A DNA stretch of 64,000 nucleotides, taken from Pseudomonas fulva NBRC 16637 = DSM 17717. Its GTDB lineage: Bacteria > Pseudomonadota > Gammaproteobacteria > Pseudomonadales > Pseudomonadaceae. Positions 1 to 7,476 of the stretch are shown piece by piece. The translations under genes and the position numbers were made by a program. The stretch lies in NCBI RefSeq assembly GCF_000730565.1, contig NZ_BBIQ01000001.1:310001-374000 (forward strand). The letters run 5' to 3'. The notes beneath the pieces are model-generated. The model was not told the origin of the DNA and searched no databases. It saw only the letters and a program-made list of their open reading frames with translations. Position 1 is the stretch's first letter. Each line of letters opens with the position of its first letter.

Positions 1-1
1 G

Positions 2-667
2 GAACTGAAAGTACAGGTGGATGAACTCATGGCGTCTGGCAAGCCTGTGCCCAGCACCTATTACGAAGGGGGTCAGGTCAAGGCCATCGAAGTGCAGCCG
101 CCCAAGGTCTTCAAGGGCCAGGCCGAGCTGTACAACAAGTTGATGGAGAACGGCATCGAGGTCTACGTGGTATCAGCCGCTTCCGAAGAGCTGGTGCGCA
201 TGGTCGCCTCCGACCCCAAGTACGGCTACAACGTGAAACCGCAGAACGTGATTGGAGTCAGCCTGTTGCTCAAGGATCGCGCCACGGGACAATTGACAAC
301 GGCACGCAAGCAGATCAGCGCTGGGCACTACGATGCCAAGGCTAACGAAGGGCTTGAACTGACCCCTTACCTGTGGACACCAGCCACGTGGATGGCGGGC
401 AAGCAAGCGGCGATCCTGACCTACATTGATGAATGGAAGAAGCCCGTGCTGGTGGGCGGCGATACCCCGACCAGCGATGGCTACATGCAGTTTCATGGCG
501 TGGATGTCGGCAAGGGCGGTATCCACCTGTGGATAAACCGCAAGCCCAAGTACATGGAGCAGCTTGAGGGGATGATCGCCAGCCAGGCAGCTGCCCAGGC
601 CAAGGAAGGGTTGCCGGTGACGGCAGACAAGAACTGGGTGATCGTGACGCCTGAACAGATTCAGTGA
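2..667 (+). CDS. pchP: Phosphorylcholine phosphatase, HAD superfamily (5'-truncated by window edge)
   Basis: The frame is open from the left edge to the TGA at 665-667, so only about the last 220 residues are present. The protein resembles the C-terminal two thirds of Pseudomonas phosphorylcholine phosphatase, a periplasmic enzyme that removes phosphate from phosphocholine during choline use. Visible landmarks are EVYVVSAASEELV (HAD motif II region with its Ser), the acidic motif GGDTPTSDGYM, and the conserved end TADKNWVIVTPEQIQ. The catalytic DxD and the signal peptide lie outside the window. The gene converges on the cystine symporter gene across a 246-bp gap in which I see no gene. Another HAD phosphatase is possible but less likely. 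Confidence 0.85.
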   Translation, partial: ELKVQVDELMASGKPVPSTYYEGGQVKAIEVQPPKVFKGQAELYNKLMENGIEVYVVSAASEELVRMVASDPKYGYNVKPQNVIGVSLLLKDRATGQLTTARKQISAGHYDAKANEGLELTPYLWTPATWMAGKQAAILTYIDEWKKPVLVGGDTPTSDGYMQFHGVDVGKGGIHLWINRKPKYMEQLEGMIASQAAAQAKEGLPVTADKNWVIVTPEQIQ

Positions 668-913
668 TGCGTGCAACGGTTTCCTCGTGAGCCAGGCGGT
701 GAACACCGTTAAAAGCTTTTATGGAATGCGGATCGAGTGCTGGCGCAGTGAAATGCCTGGCATCCTGAATGTCGATCACAAATAGTGGACGCATACTTTT
801 AGCCAAGCCCATGCCGAAGAAGATGTCTAGGTGTATGACTTCCAGATGTAGGAAAGGGCCTGAACGCCTTTGCGCTCGGGCCCAGGATCGCCCTGCCGTG
901 GCATCACGTGAAC

Positions 914-2293
914 TCAAGTATGGCTCAGTGTTGCTGATTCATCACCAGCCGGCATTGGCTTGTCGGTGTCCTTGAGCAATTGGCTGGTCACTACGCCTGC
1001 CGTCATTGATCCGTTCACGCTCAACGCCGTACGGCCCATGGCGAGCAGTGGCTCTACCGGAATCAGCAATACCACCAATACCGCCGGCATGCCCATGACC
1101 GTCAACACGACTATCGGCATCAGTGCGCCGCCGCCAACTGTGAGCGAAGTGAGCGTGACGACACCTATAAATGCGGCGATCCACTGCGGATCCAAGGTGT
1201 CGATGCCGATAGAGGGCGCGACCAGTACCGCCAAAATGGCAGGATAGAGCCCGGAGCAGCCGCTTTGACCGAGGGTGGCTCCGAATGATGCGCTCAAGCT
1301 GGCGATCGAGTGCGGCACTCTGAGGTGGCGCGTTTGTACGTCGATGTTCAGCGGGATACTGGCCATACTCGAACTGCTGCTGAAAGCGAGAGTCAGCACC
1401 GGCCACACGTTACGGAAGAAATGCAGAGGGCTAACGCCGACTGCCGCCAGTATTATGGCGTGTATCAGGAACATCAGCATCAGGCCCAGACAGGTCACGA
1501 ACACATAGCTGCCCAGCCCAATGAGATCTTGCAGGTTGGCGTTGACGACTGCTTTTGTCATCAGCGCCAGCACGCCGTAAGGCGCCAGGTTAATGATCAC
1601 GGCCACCAGGCGTATCAACCAGCCTTGCAGCGTGTCGATGGCCCACAGTGCACGCCGTCCCTTTTTTGCATCTTCATTGCCCAACCGTAGGGCGGCCAGG
1701 CCAACAAAGACGGCAAAGATGATCATGCCAATGATCGAGGACGACTTGGCCTCCGGCAGCTCGCCTACCGGGTTGCTGGGGATGAGCGAGAGCAGCGTGT
1801 CTGGGATGTTCAGATCGGGGCTCTCGAATGCTTGGCTTTTGTCGTTGAATTGGAACGGGTCGAATAACTGAGCGCTTGGCGTCCACGCTTCGATAGCAAA
1901 GCTGACGAAGTTGGTCAGCAGGATACCGATCAGGGCAGCGATGGCGGTGGTCAGTAGCAGCGTGCCGATGCTCAGGACGCTGATAAGCGGCAGGGAGCGG
2001 GCAGTGCGCAGACGCGCAATGGCGTGAAGGATTGAGACGAATATCAGCGGCAGGGTGATCATCTGCAACAGTTCGACGTACCCGTCGCCCACCAGATTCA
2101 GCCACGGGCTGGTGGCCTTGAGCACGGAGCTTTCCGTGCCATAAATCCTGCGAAGGACCAAGCCGAAGGCCACCCCCAGGGCTAAGCCCAGGAGCACTTT
2201 CTTGGGCAGGCTCCAATTGGTATGACGAGTCTGGGCCAGCCCAAACAACAATGCCAGGAACGCCAGCAGGTTAAACAGCAGTGGCAGATTCAT
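914..2293 (-). CDS. tcyP: L-cystine / dicarboxylate:cation symporter (TcyP/YdjN type)
   Basis: A 459-residue inner-membrane protein of the DAACS (SDF) family with many hydrophobic segments. A serine-rich re-entrant-loop motif SSSSS lies at residues 305-309, followed by MASIPLN. The opening residues (MNLPLLFNLLAFLALLFGLA) and overall pattern fit TcyP/YdjN cystine importers better than glutamate or C4-dicarboxylate carriers of the same family. The start at 2293 was chosen because GGAG lies seven bases upstream; a start 13 codons earlier lacks the N-terminal membrane pattern. The likely role is sodium- or proton-driven cystine uptake for sulphur supply. The upstream region is strongly AT-rich. 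Substrate is inferred from family resemblance only. Confidence 0.8.
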   Translation of the reverse strand: MNLPLLFNLLAFLALLFGLAQTRHTNWSLPKKVLLGLALGVAFGLVLRRIYGTESSVLKATSPWLNLVGDGYVELLQMITLPLIFVSILHAIARLRTARSLPLISVLSIGTLLLTTAIAALIGILLTNFVSFAIEAWTPSAQLFDPFQFNDKSQAFESPDLNIPDTLLSLIPSNPVGELPEAKSSSIIGMIIFAVFVGLAALRLGNEDAKKGRRALWAIDTLQGWLIRLVAVIINLAPYGVLALMTKAVVNANLQDLIGLGSYVFVTCLGLMLMFLIHAIILAAVGVSPLHFFRNVWPVLTLAFSSSSSMASIPLNIDVQTRHLRVPHSIASLSASFGATLGQSGCSGLYPAILAVLVAPSIGIDTLDPQWIAAFIGVVTLTSLTVGGGALMPIVVLTVMGMPAVLVVLLIPVEPLLAMGRTALSVNGSMTAGVVTSQLLKDTDKPMPAGDESATLSHT

Positions 2294-2425
2294 TGAAACT
2301 CCGGAAAAGGCGGCGGACTCAACGCCGTGCAATACGATTTCAAATGAAAAGGCTAACAGTCAAAAAATGGCGTTCTATATATCCAAATGGACTTTACATA
2401 TTTGAAAAGGGAATAAGGGAAATTC
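2294..2425 (-). promoter_or_regulatory. AT-rich promoter region of the cystine symporter gene
   Basis: The gap from 2294 to 2709 holds no supported gene. Its first part, read leftward, is far richer in A and T than the surroundings. It contains a TTGACT (2358-2363) that could be a -35 box, but no good -10 at 17 bp, which suggests an activator-dependent promoter. An ATATAT-containing stretch at about 2375-2390 sits just upstream of it. Cystine importers are typically activated by the LysR-type regulator CysB, so a CysB site here is plausible, but no consensus is strict enough to prove it. I see nothing convincing in the remainder up to the ilvD terminator. Confidence 0.35.
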
Positions 2426-2662
2426 GTCAATTCCGCTAGACCCTGCGTCTTCTGGGGGGTGTAGGCCGTTGCAGAGGTTCGCGACCACAGGGTGTCGGAC
2501 TGATTTCTATCGTTCCTTTCAGGACATTCTTACGCGATCTTGCATTCAAAACCGCCACTGCCGGCGACCCCTGCTTTTGGTTAAACGCCAACGTCCCTGG
2601 ACACGATCGCTGACCAGTCGATGTCAAAGATGATGTATGAGCCAAGTCACCGTTTCGGCAAT

Positions 2663-2692
2663 AAAAAACCGGCGCTCAAGGCGCCGGTTCTT
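2663..2692 (-). terminator. Rho-independent terminator of ilvD
   Basis: Read leftward, a CCGGCGC stem, a CTTGA loop and GCGCCGG are followed by TTTTTT. It begins 18 bp past the ilvD stop and is a textbook intrinsic terminator. Confidence 0.92.
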
Positions 2693-2709
2693 GTCCAGCT
2701 GGACGAGTA

Positions 2710-4551
2710 TCACAGCCCTTCGAGCATCGCCTTGTTGCGCACGGCACCTTTGTCGGCACTGGTCGCCAGCAGGGCGTAGGCCTTCAAGGCTGTCGTCACC
2801 TTGCGCGGGCGTACTTCAGCCGGTTTCCAGCCCTTCTTGTCCTGCTCGGCGCGGCGCTCGGCCAGCTCGTCATCGCTGACCAGCAGGTTGATCGAGCGGT
2901 TGGGTATATCGATCAGGACCTTGTCGCCGTCGCGTACCAGGCCGATGGCGCCGCCTGCGGCGGCTTCCGGTGAGGCATGGCCAATGGACAGGCCCGAGGT
3001 GCCTCCCGAGAAGCGGCCGTCGGTGAGCAGGGCGCACGCTTTGCCCAGGCCCTTGGACTTGAGGTACGACGTGGGATAGAGCATTTCCTGCATGCCCGGG
3101 CCACCTTTCGGGCCTTCGTAGCGGATGATCACGATGTCGCCGGCTTTTACTTCGTCGGCGAGGATGCCACGCACGGCGCTATCCTGGCTTTCGAAGATCT
3201 TGGCCGTGCCTTCGAACACGTGGATCGATTCGTCGACACCGGCGGTTTTCACCACGCAGCCGTCCAGGGCGATGTTGCCGTACAGCACGGCCAGGCCACC
3301 CTCTTGTGAATACGCGTGCTCGAAGCTGCGGATGCAGCCGTTCTCGCGGTCGTCATCCAGGGTTTCCCAACGCGTCGACTGGCTGAACGCGGTCTGGGTC
3401 GGGATGCCGGCCGGGCCCGCCTTGAAGAAGGTGTGGACTGCTTCGTCGTCGGTCTGGGTGATGTCCCACTTGGCGATGGCTTCTTCCATGCTGCGGCTGT
3501 GCACGGTAGGCAGGTCGGTGTGCAGCAGGCCGCCACGGGCCAGCGAACCCAGGATGCTGAAGATACCGCCAGCGCGGTGCACGTCCTCCATGTGGTACTT
3601 CTGGATGTTGGGCGCCACCTTGCACAGTTGCGGCACCTTGCGCGACAGGCGATCGATGTCGCGCAGGTCGAACGCCACTTCGCCTTCCTGCGCCGCCGCC
3701 AGCAGGTGCAAGATGGTATTGGTCGAGCCACCCATGGCGATGTCCAGCATCATGGCGTTCTCGAACGCCTTGAAGTTGGCGATGCTGCGCGGCAGGACCG
3801 ATGCGTCGTTCTCGCCGTAGTAACGTTTGCACAGCTCGACGATGGTGCGGCCGGCGGTCAGGAACAACTGCTCGCGGTCCGAATGGGTAGCCAGGGTGGA
3901 GCCGTTGCCCGGCAGGGCCAGGCCCAACGCCTCGGTCAGGCAGTTCATCGAGTTGGCGGTGAACATGCCCGAGCACGAGCCGCAGGTAGGACAGGCGCTA
4001 CGCTCGTATTCGGCGACCTTTTCGTCGGAGGCCGTGCTGTCGGCGGCGATGACCATGGCATCGACCAGGTCCAGGCCATGGCTGGCCAGCTTGGTCTTGC
4101 CAGCTTCCATCGGGCCGCCGGAGACGAAGATCACCGGAATGTTCAGGCGCAAGGCGGCCATCAGCATGCCGGGGGTGATCTTGTCGCAGTTGGAGATGCA
4201 GACGATGGCATCGGCACAATGCGCGTTGACCATGTACTCCACCGCGTCGGCGATGATTTCACGGCTGGGCAGCGAGTACAGCATGCCGTCGTGGCCCATG
4301 GCGATGCCGTCATCGACCGCGATGGTGTTGAATTCCTTGGCCACGCCACCGGCGCGCTCGATCTCGCGAGCGACCAGCTGGCCCAGGTCCTTGAGGTGCA
4401 CATGGCCCGGCACGAACTGGGTGAAGGAGTTGGCGATGGCGATGATCGGCTTCTTGAAGTCTTCGTCCTTCATGCCGGTGGCACGCCACAGGGCGCGTGC
4501 ACCTGCCATGTTGCGGCCGTGGGTGGAAGTCTTGGAACGATAATCAGGCAT
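2710..4551 (-). CDS. ilvD: Dihydroxy-acid dehydratase
   Basis: A 613-residue enzyme that dehydrates 2,3-dihydroxy-isovalerate and 2,3-dihydroxy-3-methylvalerate, the penultimate step of valine and isoleucine synthesis in the cytoplasm. The IlvD/Edd family pattern is clear: [11 protein letters not shown] with Cys122 and Lys124, and [14 protein letters not shown] with Cys193, supply the iron-sulphur ligands. The length equals that of other proteobacterial IlvD proteins. AGGAG lies just ahead of the ATG. The gene is monocistronic, with its own terminator downstream and divergent from the MgtE-like gene. No leucine/valine/isoleucine-rich leader peptide is visible upstream, so classical attenuation is not supported here. 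Confidence 0.98.
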   Translation of the reverse strand: MPDYRSKTSTHGRNMAGARALWRATGMKDEDFKKPIIAIANSFTQFVPGHVHLKDLGQLVAREIERAGGVAKEFNTIAVDDGIAMGHDGMLYSLPSREIIADAVEYMVNAHCADAIVCISNCDKITPGMLMAALRLNIPVIFVSGGPMEAGKTKLASHGLDLVDAMVIAADSTASDEKVAEYERSACPTCGSCSGMFTANSMNCLTEALGLALPGNGSTLATHSDREQLFLTAGRTIVELCKRYYGENDASVLPRSIANFKAFENAMMLDIAMGGSTNTILHLLAAAQEGEVAFDLRDIDRLSRKVPQLCKVAPNIQKYHMEDVHRAGGIFSILGSLARGGLLHTDLPTVHSRSMEEAIAKWDITQTDDEAVHTFFKAGPAGIPTQTAFSQSTRWETLDDDRENGCIRSFEHAYSQEGGLAVLYGNIALDGCVVKTAGVDESIHVFEGTAKIFESQDSAVRGILADEVKAGDIVIIRYEGPKGGPGMQEMLYPTSYLKSKGLGKACALLTDGRFSGGTSGLSIGHASPEAAAGGAIGLVRDGDKVLIDIPNRSINLLVSDDELAERRAEQDKKGWKPAEVRPRKVTTALKAYALLATSADKGAVRNKAMLEGL

Positions 4552-5025
4552 GAAACACTCCTGGCGGCTTAATCAGGTCACAGAAAGGGGAGTGAGCTTC
4601 TCTTGTCCTCTGTACCGCAGGCCGGTTGCCACTGGCACGGATGGGGCCGAAGACCGCGCGGGATCGCCGCGTGCTTGGCCGGAGCTCATAAACCCGCCGG
4701 GGGATGACTGGCGATGAATAGCCCGATTCTACACCGCTGGCGCCGGGAAGGCATGACGATGTGCCCAGGTGGCGTTTTTGGGCAAAACCCGAAGTTGTAG
4801 GAACCGTCTGAAACGATCCGTGTGAGGCTGACCTGCACCTGACTTGCCATTATCATTCGGCCGCCGCATGTGCGGCTTGACGAGATGACCCTCAATGGAC
4901 CTTCCCAGTTACCGGTTCACCATGAACTGCAATCTGGCACTGAGCGCGCCGCCGCCAGGGCTGCCTAGGGCTTGAGTCTGCGAGGCTGAAGCCTGCAGGC
5001 GCCTGGTCGGCGCCTGGAGAACTTC
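4552..5025. other. Divergent intergenic region between ilvD and the MgtE-like gene
   Basis: A 474-bp stretch without a supported gene. On the minus strand a TAGAAT around 4730 could be the -10 of the ilvD promoter, without a clear -35. On the plus strand the last 130 bases before the MgtE-like gene are GC-rich and contain several short inverted repeats, the strongest being the hairpin at 4996-5016. I looked for a magnesium or manganese riboswitch and saw no recognisable conserved core. Confidence 0.5.
4996..5016 (+). promoter_or_regulatory. Hairpin abutting the ribosome binding site of the MgtE-like gene
   Basis: CAGGCGCC, a TGGTC loop and GGCGCCTG form a perfect 8-bp stem. Its last base is the first G of the GGAG ribosome binding site (5016-5019), seven bases before the ATG at 5026. 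A stem this stable would hinder ribosome access. Whether it is regulatory is inference. Confidence 0.45.
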
Positions 5026-5682
5026 ATGCAAAACCCTATCGATAAAAACACCGCTGTTTGTGCCGTAGACGCTGCGCTCGATACGCAACGGCGGCAAACC
5101 ACCGAAAGCTTTCACAAAGGCGCCTCCCTCACCAACACCATCGGTGACCTGCGGCATGCGACCCTCGGGTTGCTGTACCGCAAGCGTGTGCTGTGGCTGG
5201 TGCTGCTGGTGTTCGGCAACCTGTTCTCAGGGGCCGGCATCGCGGCCTTCGAAGAAACGATTGCCGCGCACATCGCGCTGGTATTCTTTCTGCCACTGCT
5301 GGTGGACAGCGGCGGCAATGCCGGCTCGCAGTCGGCTACTCTCATGGTCAGAGGTCTGGCCACAGGCGAGGTCACGCTGAGCGACTGGGGAAGAATGCTG
5401 GGCCGTGAATTTGGCGTCGCGCTGCTGCTGGGCTGCACCATGGCGGTGGCCGTGGCATCGCTTGGGCTGCTGCGGGGCGGCCCGCAGATCGCCTTGATCG
5501 TGGCCAGCAGCATGGTGGTGATCGTGCTGGTCGGCAGCCTGATCGGCATGAGCCTGCCGTTTCTGCTGAGCCGGCTCAAGCTGGACCCTGCCACGGCCAG
5601 CGGGCCGCTGATCACCTCGATTGCCGACGCAGCAGGCGTATTGGTGTACTTCGGGATCGCGACCCAGGTGCTTGGGCTTTGA
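5026..5682 (+). CDS. Orphan MgtE-type membrane domain, putative divalent cation transporter
   Basis: 218 residues. After a hydrophilic N-terminus of about 45 residues come five hydrophobic segments matching the integral membrane domain of MgtE magnesium channels, including LPLLVDSGGNAGSQSATLMVRG (partly quoted here as GGNAGSQSATLMVR) and a C-terminal SGPLITSIADAAG motif. The N-terminal helical domain and the CBS pair that gate canonical MgtE are absent, so gating must differ or a partner must supply it. MgtE works as a dimer of five-helix units, which this protein could still form. The gene stands alone. Magnesium is the likely ion; manganese or cobalt cannot be excluded. Confidence 0.8.
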   Translation: MQNPIDKNTAVCAVDAALDTQRRQTTESFHKGASLTNTIGDLRHATLGLLYRKRVLWLVLLVFGNLFSGAGIAAFEETIAAHIALVFFLPLLVDSGGNAGSQSATLMVRGLATGEVTLSDWGRMLGREFGVALLLGCTMAVAVASLGLLRGGPQIALIVASSMVVIVLVGSLIGMSLPFLLSRLKLDPATASGPLITSIADAAGVLVYFGIATQVLGL

Positions 5683-5710
5683 ACAAGGCAACCGACTAGG
5701 TCGTGCTTGA

Positions 5711-5758
5711 TGCCGCTCAGCTTACCGCCAACGCTGTTCAGCGTTGCGTTGAGCGGCA
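5711..5758. repeat. Nested palindrome at the edge of the AT-rich module
   Basis: Outer arms TGCCGCTCA (5711-5719) and TGAGCGGCA (5750-5758) pair perfectly over 9 bp. Within them CAACGCTG and CAGCGTTG (5729-5736, 5739-5746) form a second perfect 8-bp palindrome around TT. There is no T tract, so it is not a classical terminator, although it could end transcription from the MgtE-like gene with Rho. Confidence 0.7.
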
Positions 5759-5848
5759 CGCCATTTAAAGCGTAGCCGTGGGCCTTGAAGCAAAACACGC
5801 TTACTTGTCATTTGGAATAAAGTTTCCAGGCGCTACCTTTAAGCGTGC

Positions 5849-7063
5849 TCATGAAGAGGTCTGAGCCCCGCTTCCATCGCTTAATCTACGGATCATGCCT
5901 ATCAGGCACAGAGAAGTGAGAGCGACAAGTAGAAAAACAGCACCCAGCCCGACAGGCAAGTTTTCGTGCAAGAGACTTACGAAGCCGCTGGCGATTGCGC
6001 CTACGGCGAAAACCAGCGCGCTCAGTAAGGCGGAGGATGCGCCCGCTTCGTTCGGTCGGCACTCCAAAGCGCAGGTAGTCGCGGCGCAGCGACACAGGCA
6101 TGTGCCGGCTGTGCTGAGCACCATCGGAAGCAGCAGGGACGGGGCTGATGGTTGTTTGATCCAATGCCATACGAAGATGAAGGCGCCAGCTACAGCAATT
6201 AGGCCTACACCTAAAAAGAGCTGTGCTAACGAACTTGCACGACGGTTGATGAGCGTTGCGGCCACACCCCCTATAACATAAGCCATGCCATAAAATATGA
6301 ATGCCACTGAGAACTGATAAGGCGTGAAATGCAGGATTTTTATAAACAATAACGGTGAGGCCACAATGAAGGAGAAGTGGCAGGCGAAGCCCAGTGCGGC
6401 GAGAATGGAGTAGCGAATAAACAGTTTATCCAGCATCAGTTTGGCGTAAGATTGCACGATAGAGGGGCTGTGTGACGATTCAGTACTGTCTTTTTCAAGT
6501 AGCGATTGGGCGGCAAATAACGTCATTCCCGTCAAGGCGATAAATACTACAAAGCTGCTTTGCCAGCTAAAATGACTTTGCAGCCAACTGCCAATCAACG
6601 GTGACACGGAGATAAACAATCCGCTTGCGGTAATTTGGACGATCCTGGCAGCGTTTCTCCGCGTATTATCAAAAAAATCTTGTACAAGCGGTTGTGTGAG
6701 AACAAAGCAGCCGCACCCTAAAGCCTGGATTACTCTGAAGGCGACGAACAGCGCGTATCGTTCGGTCAGTAGGCATCCTAAAGCACCGATCGATGCCACC
6801 CACAGTCCCCAAATTAGAAGTCGTTTCCTTCCAAGTTTATCTGACAGTGGGCCGATGACCAGTTGCGAGAAGGCCATGGCCAGTACAAAATAACCCACTG
6901 ATAGCGCGATATTGTTAGGACCCGTATCTAGATGTTTAGCTATCGGTTGGAACGAAGGTAAGATGACATCAATCGGAAAGACCCCTAGCATAGTGATCAG
7001 TAACAAAAAACCTGTTAACGCTATGGGTGAATGTTGAATGGCGTTTTTTTCAGTTTCACCCAT
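5849..7063 (-). CDS. MFS efflux transporter, Bcr/CflA-like drug resistance family
   Basis: 404 residues with about twelve hydrophobic segments. The MFS motif A GPLSDKLGRKRLL is at residues 71-83, and FPIDVILPSFQPIA in the first helix region is typical of the Bcr/CflA subfamily of multidrug or siderophore exporters. The coding sequence is visibly richer in A and T than its neighbours, and its codon use differs (many TTA, ATA and AGA codons), which suggests horizontal acquisition. It overlaps the end of a broken upstream frame (ATGGGTGA), a sign of former translational coupling. The substrate is unknown. The lone exporter between core genes mgtE-like and rlmI looks like a strain-variable insertion. 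Confidence 0.85.
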   Translation of the reverse strand: MGETEKNAIQHSPIALTGFLLLITMLGVFPIDVILPSFQPIAKHLDTGPNNIALSVGYFVLAMAFSQLVIGPLSDKLGRKRLLIWGLWVASIGALGCLLTERYALFVAFRVIQALGCGCFVLTQPLVQDFFDNTRRNAARIVQITASGLFISVSPLIGSWLQSHFSWQSSFVVFIALTGMTLFAAQSLLEKDSTESSHSPSIVQSYAKLMLDKLFIRYSILAALGFACHFSFIVASPLLFIKILHFTPYQFSVAFIFYGMAYVIGGVAATLINRRASSLAQLFLGVGLIAVAGAFIFVWHWIKQPSAPSLLLPMVLSTAGTCLCRCAATTCALECRPNEAGASSALLSALVFAVGAIASGFVSLLHENLPVGLGAVFLLVALTSLCLIGMIRRLSDGSGAQTSS

Positions 7064-7286
7064 GTGTAAGGCCTGCTTTTTCTAATGCATCTCTGTATTT
7101 AGGGATGTCTAATATTCCCGCCTTCCTTATGGCGATGACTGTTTCTGATCCAGCCAGTATTAAGCGATTATTCGCCACTTTTAGCAATCTCGGATCATAG
7201 GCTGTGCCATGGTCTCTCGCATTATTTTGGCACTACAACGTGATTGAGATTTTCAGTTATTTAAATTCCAATTGAGGTTCATTCAT
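7056..7286 (-). pseudogene. Remnant of a small ORF coupled to the efflux gene (two in-frame stops)
   Basis: Read leftward, an ATG at 7286 preceded by AGGAG opens a frame of 77 codons ending in TGA at 7058-7056, which overlaps the efflux start. The frame is interrupted by TAA at codon 10 (7259-7257) and TAG at codon 18 (7235-7233). After codon 18 it reads smoothly for about 58 codons (for example NNRLILAGSETVIAIRKAG and LDIPKYRDALEKAGLTHG). Good initiation signals, the coupled stop and plausible amino-acid content suggest a decayed gene or the tail of a larger deleted one. I do not recognise the family. The segment LILAGSET faintly recalls FAD-dependent amine oxidase tails, too little to name it. 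Confidence 0.5.
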
Positions 7287-7303
7287 TGTTGTTTTCTCCT
7301 GTT

Positions 7304-7321
7304 TGTCGCGGGGTTGCGACA
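7304..7321 (-). promoter_or_regulatory. Inverted repeat upstream of the remnant ORF and efflux gene
   Basis: TGTCGC, six bases, then GCGACA form a perfect inverted repeat just ahead of the AGGAG at 7296-7300. Further upstream are TTGACC and a CCTA-N5-TAGG motif (about 7331-7343). This could be an operator for a local repressor or a hairpin in the 5' leader. No regulator gene lies next to it. Confidence 0.4.
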
Positions 7322-7431
7322 CTTTCGAGCCTAGCAGTTAGGTCAACATGTGCAATCTTGTTCATGCTGAGAAACTTCCGATGTGGCTGTGGGAAAAGTT
7401 ACTTAGGATTATACATTTGAAACAGTCCACC

Positions 7432-7462
7432 AAAAAAAACCGGCTTTCGCCGGTTTTTTTTT
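7432..7462 (-). terminator. Terminator of rlmI, bidirectional in form
   Basis: ACCGGC, TTTC, GCCGGT is flanked by eight As on the left and nine Ts on the right, so it can end transcription from either side. It closes rlmI leftward and insulates the efflux module. Confidence 0.93.
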
Positions 7463-7476
7463 AGAGGTTCATAGTG

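Noticed and set aside
668..917. A leftward open frame between pchP and the cystine symporter gene that reads like protein for about 60 codons
   Set aside because: It has no ribosome site and runs on without a stop through the whole antisense of pchP, so it is most likely chance. It could be a decayed gene, but I cannot support that.
4870..5025. Possible guanidine or metal riboswitch before the MgtE-like gene (CCTAGGG and CTGGTC at roughly the right order)
   Set aside because: The invariant cores of the guanidine-I, yybP-ykoY and M-box classes are absent. Only general hairpins can be supported.
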